The notes under the pieces: generated by a model | What the model saw: the letters and a program-made list of their open reading frames with translations, nothing else | Told to the model about the DNA's origin: nothing | The model's database searches: none | Position numbers and translations under genes: made by a program | Shown: piece after piece, positions 1 to 11,889 of the stretch | Layout of the letters: each line of letters begins with the position of its first letter | Numbering within the stretch: the first letter of the stretch is position 1 | From: Trebouxia sp. TZW2008 | Lineage: Eukaryota > Chlorophyta > Trebouxiophyceae > Trebouxiales > Trebouxiaceae | DNA length: 57,367 nucleotides | Assembly (NCBI GenBank): GCA_002118135.1 | Contig: BDIU01000263.1 | Location: forward strand, 1-57,367 | Reading direction: 5' to 3'

Positions 1-430
1 TTGATTGAGTCTGAGTCACACTGCTACAGCTGTGACTCATGCAAATGTCCTGATCAAGACTTTTTGGCTCCCCTGTACGTCTAGGCAGCTCGTATGACAC
101 TGATGACTGCTCTTGTCCATGATAGGCATATCATCATGTGGCCCTTTTGCCACCAAATGACATACGGAACCAAGTCTCTGAGTTCTCCAGACTGTGCTAA
201 CTGCTCTCGTCTGTGATCCATGTTTAAGCTCCCAATCAATATATAGTCTGGAGCAGGATGCCATTTGTGATGGCCAGCTGGCAGATGGCCAGATACTGTG
301 CCTGTTATTCTGACAGGGTCGAGTTATCATCATCAAACAGCTTGTTGCAGCAAGCCTGCAAATTTGGCCATCTGGGGGCACTTCCAGTGTAAGAAACAAA
401 GCAAACAGGGTGTGATAGAAGATGTAGCGG

Positions 431-735
431 GTACCTTTAGTGCAGCAGGCAGCACGCTGGCCATTGAGTTTGGCAAGGCCTTGCAACATTGGGTGGATGC
501 AGGCGACAGCCAGGTGTGATAGCATATGTAATTGGACCTCTGGTGCATCAGGCAGCTTGCTGCCCTTTGAACCTGGCAAGACCCTGCATGATTAGGTGAT
601 TTCAGGCAGCAAGGCAGACTCCAAGGTGTAGGGTTACCTTTAATGCAGCAGGTAGCACGCTGGCCATTGGTCTTGGCAAGGCCCTGCATGAGGAGGTGGG
701 TGCAGGCAGCAGCCAGGTGAGGGTCCTCCTGCATC
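431..735 (-). repeat. Three tandem copies of an exon 3' end with donor site
   Basis: Three imperfect units of about 100 bp lie in a row (roughly 431-515, 533-612 and 633-735). On the minus strand the outer two read as similar peptides, with a shared QGLAKxNGQRA(T/A)CC core, each followed by a GGT-type donor (aaag|gta). The middle unit has drifted most. The highest-coordinate unit is the one used in the gene model. The others could be alternative exons or decayed copies. Confidence 0.65.
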
Positions 736-2981
736 TTGGTCCGCAACTGTGCGCGCTCCCATAGCACTGCCTGCAGCTCATGCCGCTGCTGCTGGCGCCC
801 AGCCAGAAACTCTCGCTGTGCTCTGCAACCAAACAAGCCCATTCATACTGCCTGCAATACACAGGAGACCTGCAGCTAATGCTGCTGCTGCTGGCATCCT
901 ACCAGGAACCCCTGCTGCGCTCTGCAGTCATATAGATGAATTTGGCTGGTCAGAGTATAAGTCGTCAGTCCTGCCAGACTGGCAGGACTGTTGCCAGTCT
1001 ATAGATGGAAGTAGCTGACTGTCTGGAGACTTTGATTAGGATGTTGCAGTGCAGCAGGCATTTAGGCCCCATAGAAGAATATCGATGACAGCACAGCAGT
1101 CACCTAAGGGCAGGGCTTGCTCTCCCTGCTGCTTGTCTGGGTCGGGGAACAAGGTCTGTGAAGGCTGGTAGGTCATGGCTGCTGGCCGCTGCATCACCCA
1201 GGCGGCTGTGTTCTCTATGCAGCCTTGCATTTCTGCGCAGGCTGGTGTGAGCCGCCTCGTACTGCTTCAGGCAGCTGCGGCTGCTGACTGATTTGGGGAA
1301 GCCGCCCTGGAGCAGGGCGCCTGGCAAAGCTGCAGAGGCTACAATGTGACCAGTCAGGCGTGATGTCTCCCTGGAGCGAGCTCTCATGCTGACAGAAGCG
1401 TTTCTTGGAACAGCAAGATGGCCAATTGGAACAGCAGGCTTGGTCGAGGTTTGCTCAGGTGCTGAGGGCTTGTCAAGTGTTGGGGCAAAGCTGGCTGACT
1501 TGAACCTGCTGTTGATGACTGCATCAGGAGGCAAGTTGGGGCTGCAGCTTTGGGTGTCTCTAGGAGGTGCCTTTGACCTGCTGTCTATGGCTGCAACAGT
1601 AGATGCCTGGGACCTGCTGTCAATGGCTTCAACAGCATGTGCCTTCAACCTGCTGTCTATGGCTGCAACAGCAGGTGGATCAGGGCTGCAGCTTGGCATG
1701 TCTGTGTAAGACTGCATGGATTGGTAGGTGAGAGCGCTGCTATCAACTGGCTGGCCAGCTGTGCTGACATTGGCATCATGCTCCTCATCTACACAGCATA
1801 CAGTGCCTTCTCAATTCAGATGATCACAAGGTGCTTAAAAGATCAGGTTGAGTGCACCTTATGATGCATGGGGCTCATCATACACCCCAAATGCCTAGCT
1901 ATGCAGTAGAACACAACAGTAGATGGACGTACCTGCAGTGGCTGCATTGAGGACCTCATGTGGAGGCTCCTCTCCCCAGTTCAATGGAGAAGTTGGTTCA
2001 TGTGATGATGCGGAAACAAGAGTGCTCAATCTGCTGTGGCTCCTTGCATACCTCTCCTGTGATTGCTGCAAAGCTGATGACGGAAACCTGCATGCAACCA
2101 CTTGCTAAGCCACAGACAGCAACAACTGCAGCAGTGGCAGCTGGGCTTGACAGCTTGATCATTCAAATGTTCAAAGTGCATGCTGGGCTAGCTTGAGTTG
2201 AGCTACCTTGCTTCAATGAGATCTGCCCTGGACAGGCAGACTGGTTGTCTTGCAACTAGCAGGGCTTGCTGCTGAGGGTCCAGGCTAGACAGCCACTCAT
2301 CATCAGGCTCAGTCTTCTCAGGCAAAAGCTGCCTGCCGTCAGCCTTTACATTGCGTGCCCTGTCAGCAGCCAGGCCACTGGTGTGCTTGCTCAAGAGCCT
2401 TGTTGCAGCTGCATGCAACTCTGCTATGGCTGCTTGCTGCTGGCGAGCTGCAAGCTCCCTGCATTTGCAGGCCATTCTGCCTGAGGAGCAAGCCGGTTTC
2501 TTGATGGCAAAACAGGCAGGGTTTCAAGTTTGCAAAAGCTCAAAAGCTGCAATGCGCAGCGCAGTGTGACATACTTTGCAGCTTGTGCAGCTTCTGCCTG
2601 ATGCAGGTACAGGTCTGGCAGCTTGCCCTCAAGATGCTGCACCTGGCCAAGGCTGGAGTAGGGTGTGCCATCAACAGGACACCAAACGCCTGGTCGAACT
2701 TGCCCTTGCTGAGAAGCTGCTGTGTCTACACATATGCTCAAGCTGAGGCGACCGTCTGAGCTGCCTGTCTTGACGGCAGACACAGGCCTTGAGGCTGTAT
2801 AAGATTTGTCTTTGAAGCTGATGTACTCGTTGTACACCCTGTTGCGTGACAACCAGCGCAGGTCTTGCTTCAACCCAAGCTCGCATAAGCTCGGAGTATC
2901 ACGTGAAGTAGATCGACGCACAACAGGGTTTGAGTCAACAAGGTCAGTTTCTAGCGAGATTGTTTTCGGCAACTTGCCCAT
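638..2981 (-). CDS. Unidentified Gln/Ala-rich coiled-coil and repeat protein (3' end not resolved)
   Basis: I do not recognise the family. A phase-consistent minus-strand model reads 2981-2575, 2476-2207, 2087-1933, 1701-1104 and 822-638, and probably continues past the left edge. The start is the first ATG, facing formyltetrahydrofolate synthetase across a 506-bp spacer. The second exon encodes a Gln/Ala/Arg-rich stretch that looks helical or coiled-coil (RELAARQQQAAIAELHAAA), followed by a DDEWLSSLDPQQQALL segment. The fourth exon carries three degenerate repeats of the type A(V/T)xAIDSR(L/S)(K/Q)A, then a long basic, Ser-rich tail. The fifth exon is again Gln/Arg-rich (QQQRHELQAV). Its introns hold decayed copies of the fifth exon's edges on both sides. 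No membrane segment or signal peptide is visible. The open phases make a real gene likely; function is unknown. Confidence 0.4.
869..925 (-). repeat. Intronic copy of a downstream acceptor and exon start
   Basis: Read on the minus strand, this is a polypyrimidine-CAG acceptor followed by about 50 bp closely matching the real exon start at 822, about 99 bp away. The copy meets a TAG stop after about 15 codons in the exon frame, so it is a decayed duplicate. Confidence 0.7.
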
Positions 2982-3487
2982 GATGTCTTGCTACACACAC
3001 CAATCCAATGCGAGATTTCAACAGAAAGTGCACGACTGGCTTTGCGGGGCCATCCTTGCCAAAGTGCAACCGGCAACGCCACAGCTCCAGTATAACAGCA
3101 ACCGCGTTGAATTCTGTGGGTGTGCAAGCAGCTTGCTCCGAGACCAATCAGTCATATTTGTGACTAACACCTAACAAGCCAGATGTGCTGCACCTTGCCA
3201 TCGTCACACACTTGCCGACATTCGTGTGCGCAAAGCTTTATAGCATTTACTGCAAGCTCCTCCAGCAGCACTGGTATTCTGTCAATAGCAGTTCGAGCCT
3301 GCATTGCCGCTGCTCGGACAGGACGTTTTTTGAATCAATCCGTCAGCGTAACGGTCACGCACAACGCGAGACGCCGACGTAACACCGCTTTGATCAAGCA
3401 CTCGCGGATCAATTTGGAATTGCGGCGTATCGCGAGTGGTCACGAGCAACAGCGGGGGGTGTACGCGCTGTGCAGCGGCTGAGGAAC
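2982..3487. promoter_or_regulatory. Head-to-head spacer, putative bidirectional promoter
   Basis: This 506-bp stretch lies between two divergent start codons and contains no supported gene. A CCAAT pentamer sits at 3144-3148. No TATA box at a convincing position was recognised. The regulatory role is inferred from the gene arrangement. Confidence 0.45.
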
Positions 3488-6400
3488 ATGGGCAAACTGC
3501 AGTGTCAATCTCCAGTACCGTCGGATATCAACATTGCCCAGGCGGCACACCCAGTCAACATATCTGAAATAGCAAAATCGGCAGGGCTCAGCGATGACGA
3601 GTTTGATCTGTACGGCACAACCAAAGCAAAGGTAGCCGTGCTCTTGCATGCTCCTACCTATCTGCCTTGCAGCGTTGCTACAAACAGCGGTGGTATCGCT
3701 TGCCTGTCCTCTGCTCAAATGCATGCTCGCTTCGCAATGCAGGTCAAGCTGAATGTCATTCACAAGCATGCCAATGCCCCCGACGGACACTACATCGTGG
3801 TCGGTGGCATGACCCCCACACCGCTGGGTGAGGGCAAGAGCACCACAACAGTTGGGCTATGTCAGGCTCTAGGTGCACACCTGAGGAAAAAAGTCATGAC
3901 ATGTGTGAGGCAGCCATCCCAGGGTCCCACATTCGGCATCAAGGGTGGGGCTGCTGGCGGAGGCTACAGTCAGGTAGACATGGCAAAAGGCGCTCTGCCT
4001 CTGAGAGTTGACTGCAGCGTTGCACATGTCTGGCATCTTTTTGAGATGCAATCGCTCGACAAGATTTGCATCTGCCTGGTATAGGCATTATTCTGATGTC
4101 AAGGCAGCTGCGCTGCAATGATGCATAGACAGCACAACAGCATCATGACCAACTTTTGTATTTCAGATGCATGTTTTGATGAAATGCCACAGCCAGCAAG
4201 GCCCTTGATCCATTTCAGCTTCAGATGCATGTGCTGGGCTGCATTGATGCAATGCCGCAGTCAGCAAATTCCTTGGTTCATTTTGCAGGTCATTCCCATG
4301 GAAGAGTTCAACCTACACATGACTGGTGACATTCATGCCATCACAGCTGCTAACAACCTGCTGGCAGCAGCCATTGACGTGCGCATCTTCCACGAAAATA
4401 CCCAGAAAGATAAAGCACTTTTTGACAGGCTATGCCCGCCTGACAAGGCAGGCAAGCGCACCTTTGCCCCCGTCATGCACAAGAGGCTCAAGAACCTAGG
4501 CATTGACAAGCAGGACCCAGATAGCCTGACTGATGAGGAAAAAGCGCGGTAGGTGACATCCACTGATGTAGCTGTCACATCTGACAGCCCAACTGTCATG
4601 TTCAAAAAGCACAGAAGGCAGATAACACGCCCACAAACATTTACGTGAAACAAACAATCAGTGTATGAGTTGAGCCTGCGAGTATGGTTGAGCCTATCAG
4701 TCCAAAATGTTGAAGTGGTAGTCTCCTGCGTCTGTCTCAGTGAAAAGTTTCACAGGTTCAAAAACCCACGCTTCATGGCTCCAGCCATGAGCTCACCTCC
4801 CTTGCAAGGTGTATGCGATATCTCTTGCACAGGATTCACTAAACAAGGCAATCTTGGCTTCAGGTTTGCAAGAATAGACATAGACCCCAGCACCATCACC
4901 TGGAGGAGAGTGCTGGACATCAACGACCGCTTCCTGCGCCAAATCACTGTTGGGCAATCACCCACAGAGAAGGGCATGACCAGAGAGACCGGTTTTGACA
5001 TTGCTGTGGCATCTGAGATCATGGCAGTGCTTGCTCTTACCACAGACTTGGCAGACATGCGGCGCCGCCTTGGTGGCATGGTGGTTGCTAACTCCAAGTC
5101 AGGTAGCTGTCTTTCCTTTTCTACATCTTGCTTGCTGTTGATGCATGCATGATCAGGGAGTCTGAATTTGACATTGCTGTGGCGTCCGAGATCATGGCAG
5201 TGCTGGCTCTCGACGCAGACTTGGCAGACATGCGATGCTGCCTTGGTAACATGGTGGTTACAAACTCTACGTCAGGTGACTGTCATTGACTTCAGTCATG
5301 ATTGTCACATGCGCCAACAAAACTGCTAGATGTGTTCAAACTCCTCCTCAGCTCTGTCTCACCATAATCAGCTTGTTTCAGACTTTACAACTGCTCTCTT
5401 ATGTCACTTGTTGCTGCTGATACATTCATGCAAGTTGGCATAGGCACTGAGCAGTGTTCTGCGTGCTTTGTACAACTGTCAGCCTGTTGTACATACCAAG
5501 CAGCCAATGTTGCGGGAATGGAGCCACCACCTCCACCTGCAGAGTGGCCAAATATGTCGGCTGTTCAGCTCATGTCAGGTGTGTGAGATGTGCAGGGGCA
5601 CCAGTGACAGCAGATGACCTAGGTGTGGGTGGGGCTTTGACAGTGCTGATGAAGGATGCCATAGAGCCCACCCTCATGCAGACCCTGGAAGAGACACCAG
5701 TCCTGGTCCATGCAGGCCCCTTTGCCAACATTGCCCCTGGCAACTCCTCAATCATTGCTGACAAGATTGGGCTGAAGCTAGTGGGACAGGATGGCTACGT
5801 TGTCACTGAGGTGCTGTAGACTGTCTAATGCATATCCTGCATCATATAGGGCTGCTGACTGTGCTTCCTAAGTGTGCTGTTCCCTGTGCGTTTGGAAGGT
5901 GGCACCATGCAAGACTGAATAACATGTTGAAGCAATGCCTGTGCTGTTTGTATGCCGCATCCATGGTCCCTTTCAAGTCCTCACATACTCATGTGGAGTC
6001 ATGTTGATTGGATGGCGCTTGACGCATTTGCTACAAGGAGCTGCAAGTAAGTCTTGGGCAGGATCAAGCGCTATCTTCATTATGCAAAGAGTGCAATGTG
6101 ATTGAACCTGTCCTTATGTCTGAAATTTGCAGATGACAGCTTGCTGAGCAGCATCATGGCTGCATGTGCTGCAGGCAGGCTTTGGAGCAGACATTGGCTT
6201 GGAGAAGTTCATGAACATCAAGTGCAGATACAGTGGCCTGAAGCCCAGCTGTGCTGTCATTGTTGCCACAGGTATGCTTCATTGTGCATGCATCACGTCA
6301 GCATGTTTGGAGTGTTAAGCGTTGCTGATAGCAGCTTCTGCCTATCTCCTTGCAAGCTCTGTGAAACAGCAATAATTTGTGCTTGAAGCTCAGTGCATAT

Positions 6401-8212
6401 TGTCCTGTTGGTTGTACAGCGAGCACCTGTCCTCGACACTGAGTTGATATGTTCTTGGAGCAGCCAAGCAAGTACACGCTCAGCAGGAACGAAAGGTGTG
6501 GCTCAAATTAGGGATTGCTGACTGCAGTACGTGCTCTGAAAATGCACGGAGGTGGACCAACTGTGACTGCCGGAAAGCCTTTGGATCACGCCTACACTGA
6601 TGAGAATGCAGACCTTGTCAAGGCAGGCTGCTCCAACTTGGCCAGGCATGTCTCCAACACACGCAAGTATGGTGTGCCGGTGGTTGTAGCCATCAACAAA
6701 TTTGCGAGTGATGCTGACAGCGAGCTTGAAGCTGTTAGGGACGCTGCAATCCAGGCTGGTAAGTGAACTTTGTACCCCCGTTGATCTACTATGGCATGCA
6801 GCTGAATGGGTTTCTGAGAGTTGAAGTTGTCAGGGATGGATGCTGTGTTTGGATATATAAATGTGACATGTTTGCGGACATGTCTAGAATTGTATACATC
6901 ATGCATCACAGAGTGCTATGCCGACACAGCAATGCATGCTTTCATGGGTATGCTTTCATTATGCACATGCAGTGTCCAGTGCTTTTGAATTTTGAGTGAA
7001 TTTGTTGAATGTTCACGAATTCACATTTGCTTCTGAATTTTGAGTGAATGGCATTCACCCTGCACCTGCATCACACCATGTTTAACAGCAGCAGCCGCTG
7101 CTGTCTTAGGACATGCTGGCACAGGACAGGCTCTACAGCAAGCAGAGTCGTGGTGCAATGTGTTGCTCCCTTTGCAGGGGCTGCTGATGCAGTGGTGTGT
7201 GAGCACCATGCGTATGGTGGTGCTGGCGCTGCCAAGCTAGGGGAGGCTGTAGTGGCAGCTTGCAAGCAGCCTGTTGACTTCAAGTTCCTGTATGACTTGA
7301 AGCAGCCCATCAAGGTACTTCTTTACCATACTGTGTCACCCTTGCACAAATGCTGCATTGTCAAGACTGAATTAAGAATCTCCATTTGCTTGCTTATTCA
7401 TTTGGACTGTGTTCAGATGTGTTTGTTCATTCATGACCATCCATGTTCTTTAATGCATTCATTCAGTGACTTTAGTGAGTATTTACAGGTGTATATTTGC
7501 TCATGGCTGATTTGGCTGATTGCCATATGCTGTGGATGGTCTCGTACTGTCTGTAGTCAGTGGCAACTGGGCTGTGCCTTTTGAATAAGCTTTGTGCTGC
7601 TGTCTGCAGGCAAAGATTGAAGCCATAGCCAAGGAGGTGTATGGGGCTGGAAGCGTAGAGTATCTGCCACAAGCAGAGAAGCAGATTGAGCTGTACACTA
7701 AGATGGGCTTTGATGGCTTGCCAATCTGCATGGCCAAGACCCAGTACTCCTTCAGTGCAGATGCATCAGCCAAAGGAGCACCCTCTGGCTTTGTGCTGCC
7801 AATACGTGATGTGAAGGCTTCAGTGGGTGCAGGCTTCCTATACCCTCTTGTTGGAGACATGATGATGATGCCTGGCCTACCCACCAGACCTGGGTAGGCT
7901 TTGATGCCATTGGCAGTTGCTTGCCTGTGTGATGCAGCACCTGTCTCAGCGTCTGCACGATCAGATGTCAGTCTTGCTGTGGTGCACATCAGCGCTCCTT
8001 GAATCAAACATGGTGCTGCTTTGCTGTCATTGTACGTGACTGGATGTCTTGTGCTTGCATGTCTGTGCCAGGCAACCAGACCAGGTCTAGTAGACCCCTT
8101 GTCAGAGCACAAACAGACCAACTCTTTTTTTATTTCACTGACTTGGTGTTGTGCCTGCAGGTTTTTTGAAATCGACATAGACAGCGATGGCCATGTTGTT
8201 GGTCTGTCGTAG
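3488..8212 (+). CDS. FTHFS: Formate-tetrahydrofolate ligase (10-formyl-THF synthetase), monofunctional
   Basis: The enzyme joins formate to tetrahydrofolate using ATP, giving 10-formyl-THF for one-carbon metabolism. Ten phase-consistent exons (3488-3631, 3743-3973, 4289-4548, 4864-5102, 5596-5810, 6175-6271, 6528-6758, 7178-7314, 7610-7893, 8161-8212) give 629 residues, the usual size of the plant monofunctional enzyme. The ATP site TPLGEGK is at residues 74-80 and family signature 1 ([13 protein letters not shown]) at 113-125. [14 protein letters not shown] opens exon 3 and signature 2 ([12 protein letters not shown]) spans exons 6-7. The protein ends with GLPTRPGFFEIDID. The start is the ATG before GKLQCQSP, which has no obvious transit peptide, so the enzyme is probably cytosolic. 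Intron 1 (111 bp) is in frame without a stop. Introns 2 and 4 contain copies of neighbouring exon edges. Confidence 0.95.
4164..4288 (+). repeat. Duplicated 3' splice region in FTHFS intron 2
   Basis: Two diverged units (about 4164-4218 and 4222-4288) both begin with CAGATGCATG, share GATG(A/C)AATGCC(A/G)CAG(C/T)CAGCAA, and end in a T-rich CAG. The second is the acceptor actually used (exon starts 4289); the first ends in a potential decoy acceptor. Confidence 0.65.
5149..5275 (+). pseudogene. 127-bp intronic duplicate of the end of FTHFS exon 4, frame intact
   Basis: Bases 5149-5275 align without gaps to 4976-5102, exactly 173 bp upstream, and end at the same donor junction (tcag|gt). The copy keeps the reading frame with no stop. 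It still encodes [15 protein letters not shown], then diverges at two Arg-to-Cys sites (RRR to RCC) and at GGM to GNM. Many differences are synonymous. It lacks the first part of the exon, so it cannot replace exon 4 by simple mutually exclusive splicing. It is best read as a partial exon duplication now inside intron 4. Confidence 0.85.
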
Positions 8213-8749
8213 TCAAAGGTGGGCACTGCATCCAATTCCAGCAGCCTCTCAGCCCGCACATTCTTTTCACATGGAGCTTGAGCTAGGAAAACCGGTACCA
8301 GTGGTGGCCTTGCGTTCAGCAATTATAAGATTCTCCTCAAAAGTCATTAGCGACTTTACAGCAGAAATATCATTACTTTCATGCAACAATGATCCATGCT
8401 GCAACCAATGACATCAGACAGAAAATTCATGACAAACAATTGCATAAGGCTGAACAGATGACTGAAAGCAGATCAAAGCTTGCCTTGCACCAAACAGGTA
8501 GTGCAAATACTACCTAGCCTGACAAGAGACCAAATCTCAATGCTTGCATACAAGGCTCAATTGCAGGGTAGTGAACAGAAGGCCTGCAATTAAGCCTGAC
8601 ATGTACAACTGAAAAGGCATAATGTACATGGCAGAAAAGCAGGCTGGAGCCCTGTAGGGGCATGTCTATGCATATGCTGCATTGCATTCTGCACTAGTTT
8701 GTGGTGGTCAAAACAACAGAACCCCCTCGTATGAAGCTGCAAAGCTCGA

Positions 8750-11517
8750 CTACAGCTTTGCAGCAGCTTCTGCTTTGAAGGGTGACGCCTGCTGTGTGAG
8801 GCCGTCCAGCTGATACATGATCTGGAAATGCTCCCGCTGCAAGTAATCGCCAATGGCCTCTGATACTTTGGGGTCTCTGATATAGTGGCACGAGTGGGTC
8901 AGAGTGGGCAAGTAGCCTCGCTGAATCTTGTGCTCTCCCTGAGCACCTGCCTCTACACGCGCTAGGCCACGTTCAATGGCAGCTTCTATGGCCTGCACAG
9001 AGCCAAACCCTTCAGCGCAGATGCTGTTGTTGTCTGCATACTGTTGCATGCTGCTATGCCTGAGACTTCATGGCACTTGCATGGCACTCAAGCAAGCCTG
9101 GCATTGCCAGCTTGATTGTGTGTCAGCATGTGTTCATACATACACATAGTATATATACAAATGAGGCTGCTATACGATCTACGGAAACGGGGTGAGGCAT
9201 AACTGTTACTTACCTCAAGTTTGTGCGGGCACAGACATTGATCAACCAAACAATCAATAGCACTGCTATGACATGTAGTGCTGCTTGACCTTGCGAGCCA
9301 CGGCACTTCAGGCAAATTGACTGATATGTACCTGGTAGTAGCACAGCTCAAAGTGCAGATTCTTGATGGCACTGCCATACATGCAGCCCCAGTTTCTGCC
9401 AAACAGCGCATGGGAGCCAATTAGGTTCAGAGCTGCTGCTACAGGCTTGTTGGTGTCTGCATCCTCGGCCATGACCAGCAGCACCTTGTCAGACATGGCC
9501 TTGCCCAAGCAGTGAAAGAATTCCTTTGTGAGGTATGCCTGACCCCACTTGCGATCTGCAAGTAACAGTGAGCAAGCTGATTCCTGCAGCTGCTGACGCA
9601 CATGCATCACACCCTGCTTGCTGGCTGTTTGCTTTTGCCTTATGATCAATGCACTTTGGTGCAAGCCAGATCCAGCACAGTGCAGGCTCTGCTGTGGGGC
9701 AACATAGTCAGCATCAAATGCAGGCAGTTATGACAGTGTGTTGATGTGTAAGTTCTCTATGACGACTTCAAGTCATTCACAAAACACGCCTGTTGTGTTG
9801 ATGTAAGCCTCATAGAAAGAATCCCAATGCTCAGGCTTGATATCTTCTCCAGTCAGGCGCTTTATATTTAGACCAGCACTCTTGATGCTTTTGCGTTCCT
9901 GCACAGATGTGAGCGACAACTGAGCAACACGACCTTACTGCTGTATCACACTGCTTGATGGAGTATGAACAAGGCCTGTTGACAGCAAGACTGTGGCACA
10001 CCTGGCGGATGTTTTTTCGCTTGCTTTGTTTCAGATCTGCAAGGAAGTCTTCAAAAGTGGTATATCCTCGGTTCTCCCAATGATACTGAATGCCATTTCG
10101 CTGCAAATAGCCCAGCCCGGCCATAGCATTAGACTCGTCTGCTGTGTTGAAGGTCAAGTGCAGACTTGACACTCCATACTGATCTACAAGCACACAGTCA
10201 CACTGTTAATCCCACTGACAGCACTCTCACTCCTGTGAGTTGTGCTGCATCCCTTTGATTAACAAGCCTTTACAGCTTTGTCAATTGAAAGTGTGTCAAA
10301 CACAAGAAAGGTCATTCAAAACCCCAACAGACTACGTACAACTCAAGATAATGATCCGATTTAGCTCACAACGGTTCCAGGGAATGAGGCATGGTAGTGC
10401 AGCTTACCAGTGACTTGTAGCAGGCCTTTAGCCAAGGCTGTTGTGACTGCAGCAGCCAATGGACCAGGCTTCACCAACAGTCTGTTACCAGTCACAGGGG
10501 TGAAGGGGACGCAGGACTGCAGCTTGGGATAATATGGCAAGCCAACCCGCATATGCGTGGAGGCCCAGCTGTGATCAAATACATATTCACCATAGGAATG
10601 TGATTTGAGGTACAATGGTACACAGCCCACCATCTCTGATGTGCTATCATTATACAAGCATACATGCTGAGGAACCCAGCCTTGTTCTTTTGCCTGCAGC
10701 AGCAGACATGCAGCTGTATCCTTTAGCCTGTAGCAGCTGGAATGCAGCCTTCATTTTATCTGTAAGCAAGTGAGCTGCAGCATATGCTGGCATCGCAAGC
10801 TAGGATCTTACCGCAGAACCACTCTCTTCAAGAGCATTCAGAAAGGACCACAGCAAGAAAGGGTTCATCTCGCCACTACCCATGGCGCATGCATCCCAGT
10901 CTGCCTGGTTCACCTGTCAGTGTGCAACACATGATTGAGCTTGACTTGCCCGAGAGAACAGGCAATCAGCTGTTGCAGCTTGATGCCAACCTCGCTGATT
11001 GAGGTTGCAAGCTGCAGCCTGAGTGTGATCTGCTGAGTCTCAGGTGTAGCTGAAGTTGCAGCATGGTCAGCTTCTGACTGCGCTGAATGTGATGGCATTG
11101 CTTGTTCAACATCTGTCTGCTGTAAAGCTTCAGGGCTCTGCACAAGGGTAAAAGGTGCTGCTTTGTTTAGCTGGCAACTTGGCATCAAGAGAGGAGGGAA
11201 GGATAACATGCCTCAGCAATACAGCAGCAGGGTTGGATGCTTGGTCTCCTTGACTTCTGTCGATGCTGCACATCAGGGCGTATCTGGGTCACTGAGCATT
11301 ACATAGGGAAGCTTGCACAAATGATCAGCTCATTCACCTGACGCGTAGCCTGAGCATGCGGCTTGCAACCACTGGACCTGCTGTATCTGGTGCTCCCAAG
11401 GCTGCATATCGATTTGCTACGGCTTACAGGCGCGAAAGCTGCCTGCATAGCGGCCTGCACGCACCAGTCTCTGTGCTGCCAAAGCTGCACGTCACGCCGA
11501 GCGAATGTCCGACTCAA
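8750..11517 (-). CDS. FemAB-like / GNAT-fold protein (DUF482, PF04339 type), probably organelle-targeted
   Basis: Eight phase-consistent exons (11517-11338, 11137-10991, 10913-10812, 10693-10408, 10183-10002, 9898-9790, 9555-9332, 8992-8750) give 490 residues. Family landmarks appear in order: DWDACAxGxxxMNPFLLWSFLNALEESG, GWVPQH, LYLKSHSYGEYVFDHSWA, YYPKLQ, PFTPVTG, WENRGYTTFEDFLADLK, RKNIR, DRKWGQAYLTKEFF, LARVEAGAQGEHK and RGYLP. Proteins of this family have an acyl-CoA N-acyltransferase fold and are often labelled peptidoglycan-related, but no substrate is established. The first 60 residues are Arg/Ser/Ala-rich with almost no acid residues, like an organelle transit peptide. The intron after exon 6 has a GC donor (aacag|gcgtgt), the only choice that keeps phase. 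The gene is divergent from the TPR gene. Confidence 0.92.
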
Positions 11518-11889
11518 GACATCGACGCTGCCGATGTGTGCTTGCGTGCAGAGGACAAGGACGAATCAATTGACCAGCGCAAGGACCGTGCGATGACCCG
11601 TGTACCAGAGCCATGCGCGCAGAGTGAAGTTGAGCAGGCTTGATTAGGCAAGCCAGTCAAACATCGACAAGCTCTCGTTTGACTCATGCTCGATGAAGGA
11701 GCGAGATTTGCGCGAAAAATAGTTGCATGCATGCTGACCTTGGTCTGAGATTTGCTTGAGGTCTCAAATGCAAGCACTTGGAGTCTTTTGGTGCGTTGAG
11801 CGCTCAAACTAACCGACGTTGATCACAACGACATGTGGTTAGACAGCCGCACTGCCGCCGCATAAACCTCTCTCTGACACAGCTAGCCG
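11518..11889. promoter_or_regulatory. Head-to-head spacer, putative bidirectional promoter
   Basis: The 372 bp between the divergent FemAB-like and TPR start codons hold no supported gene. Its role as a shared promoter is inferred from arrangement only. Confidence 0.4.

Noticed and set aside
10910..11209. Single 99-codon open frame with its own ATG inside the FemAB-like gene
   Set aside because: Its first part overlaps a T-rich acceptor tract. Phase and family conservation show only 11137-10991 is exonic.
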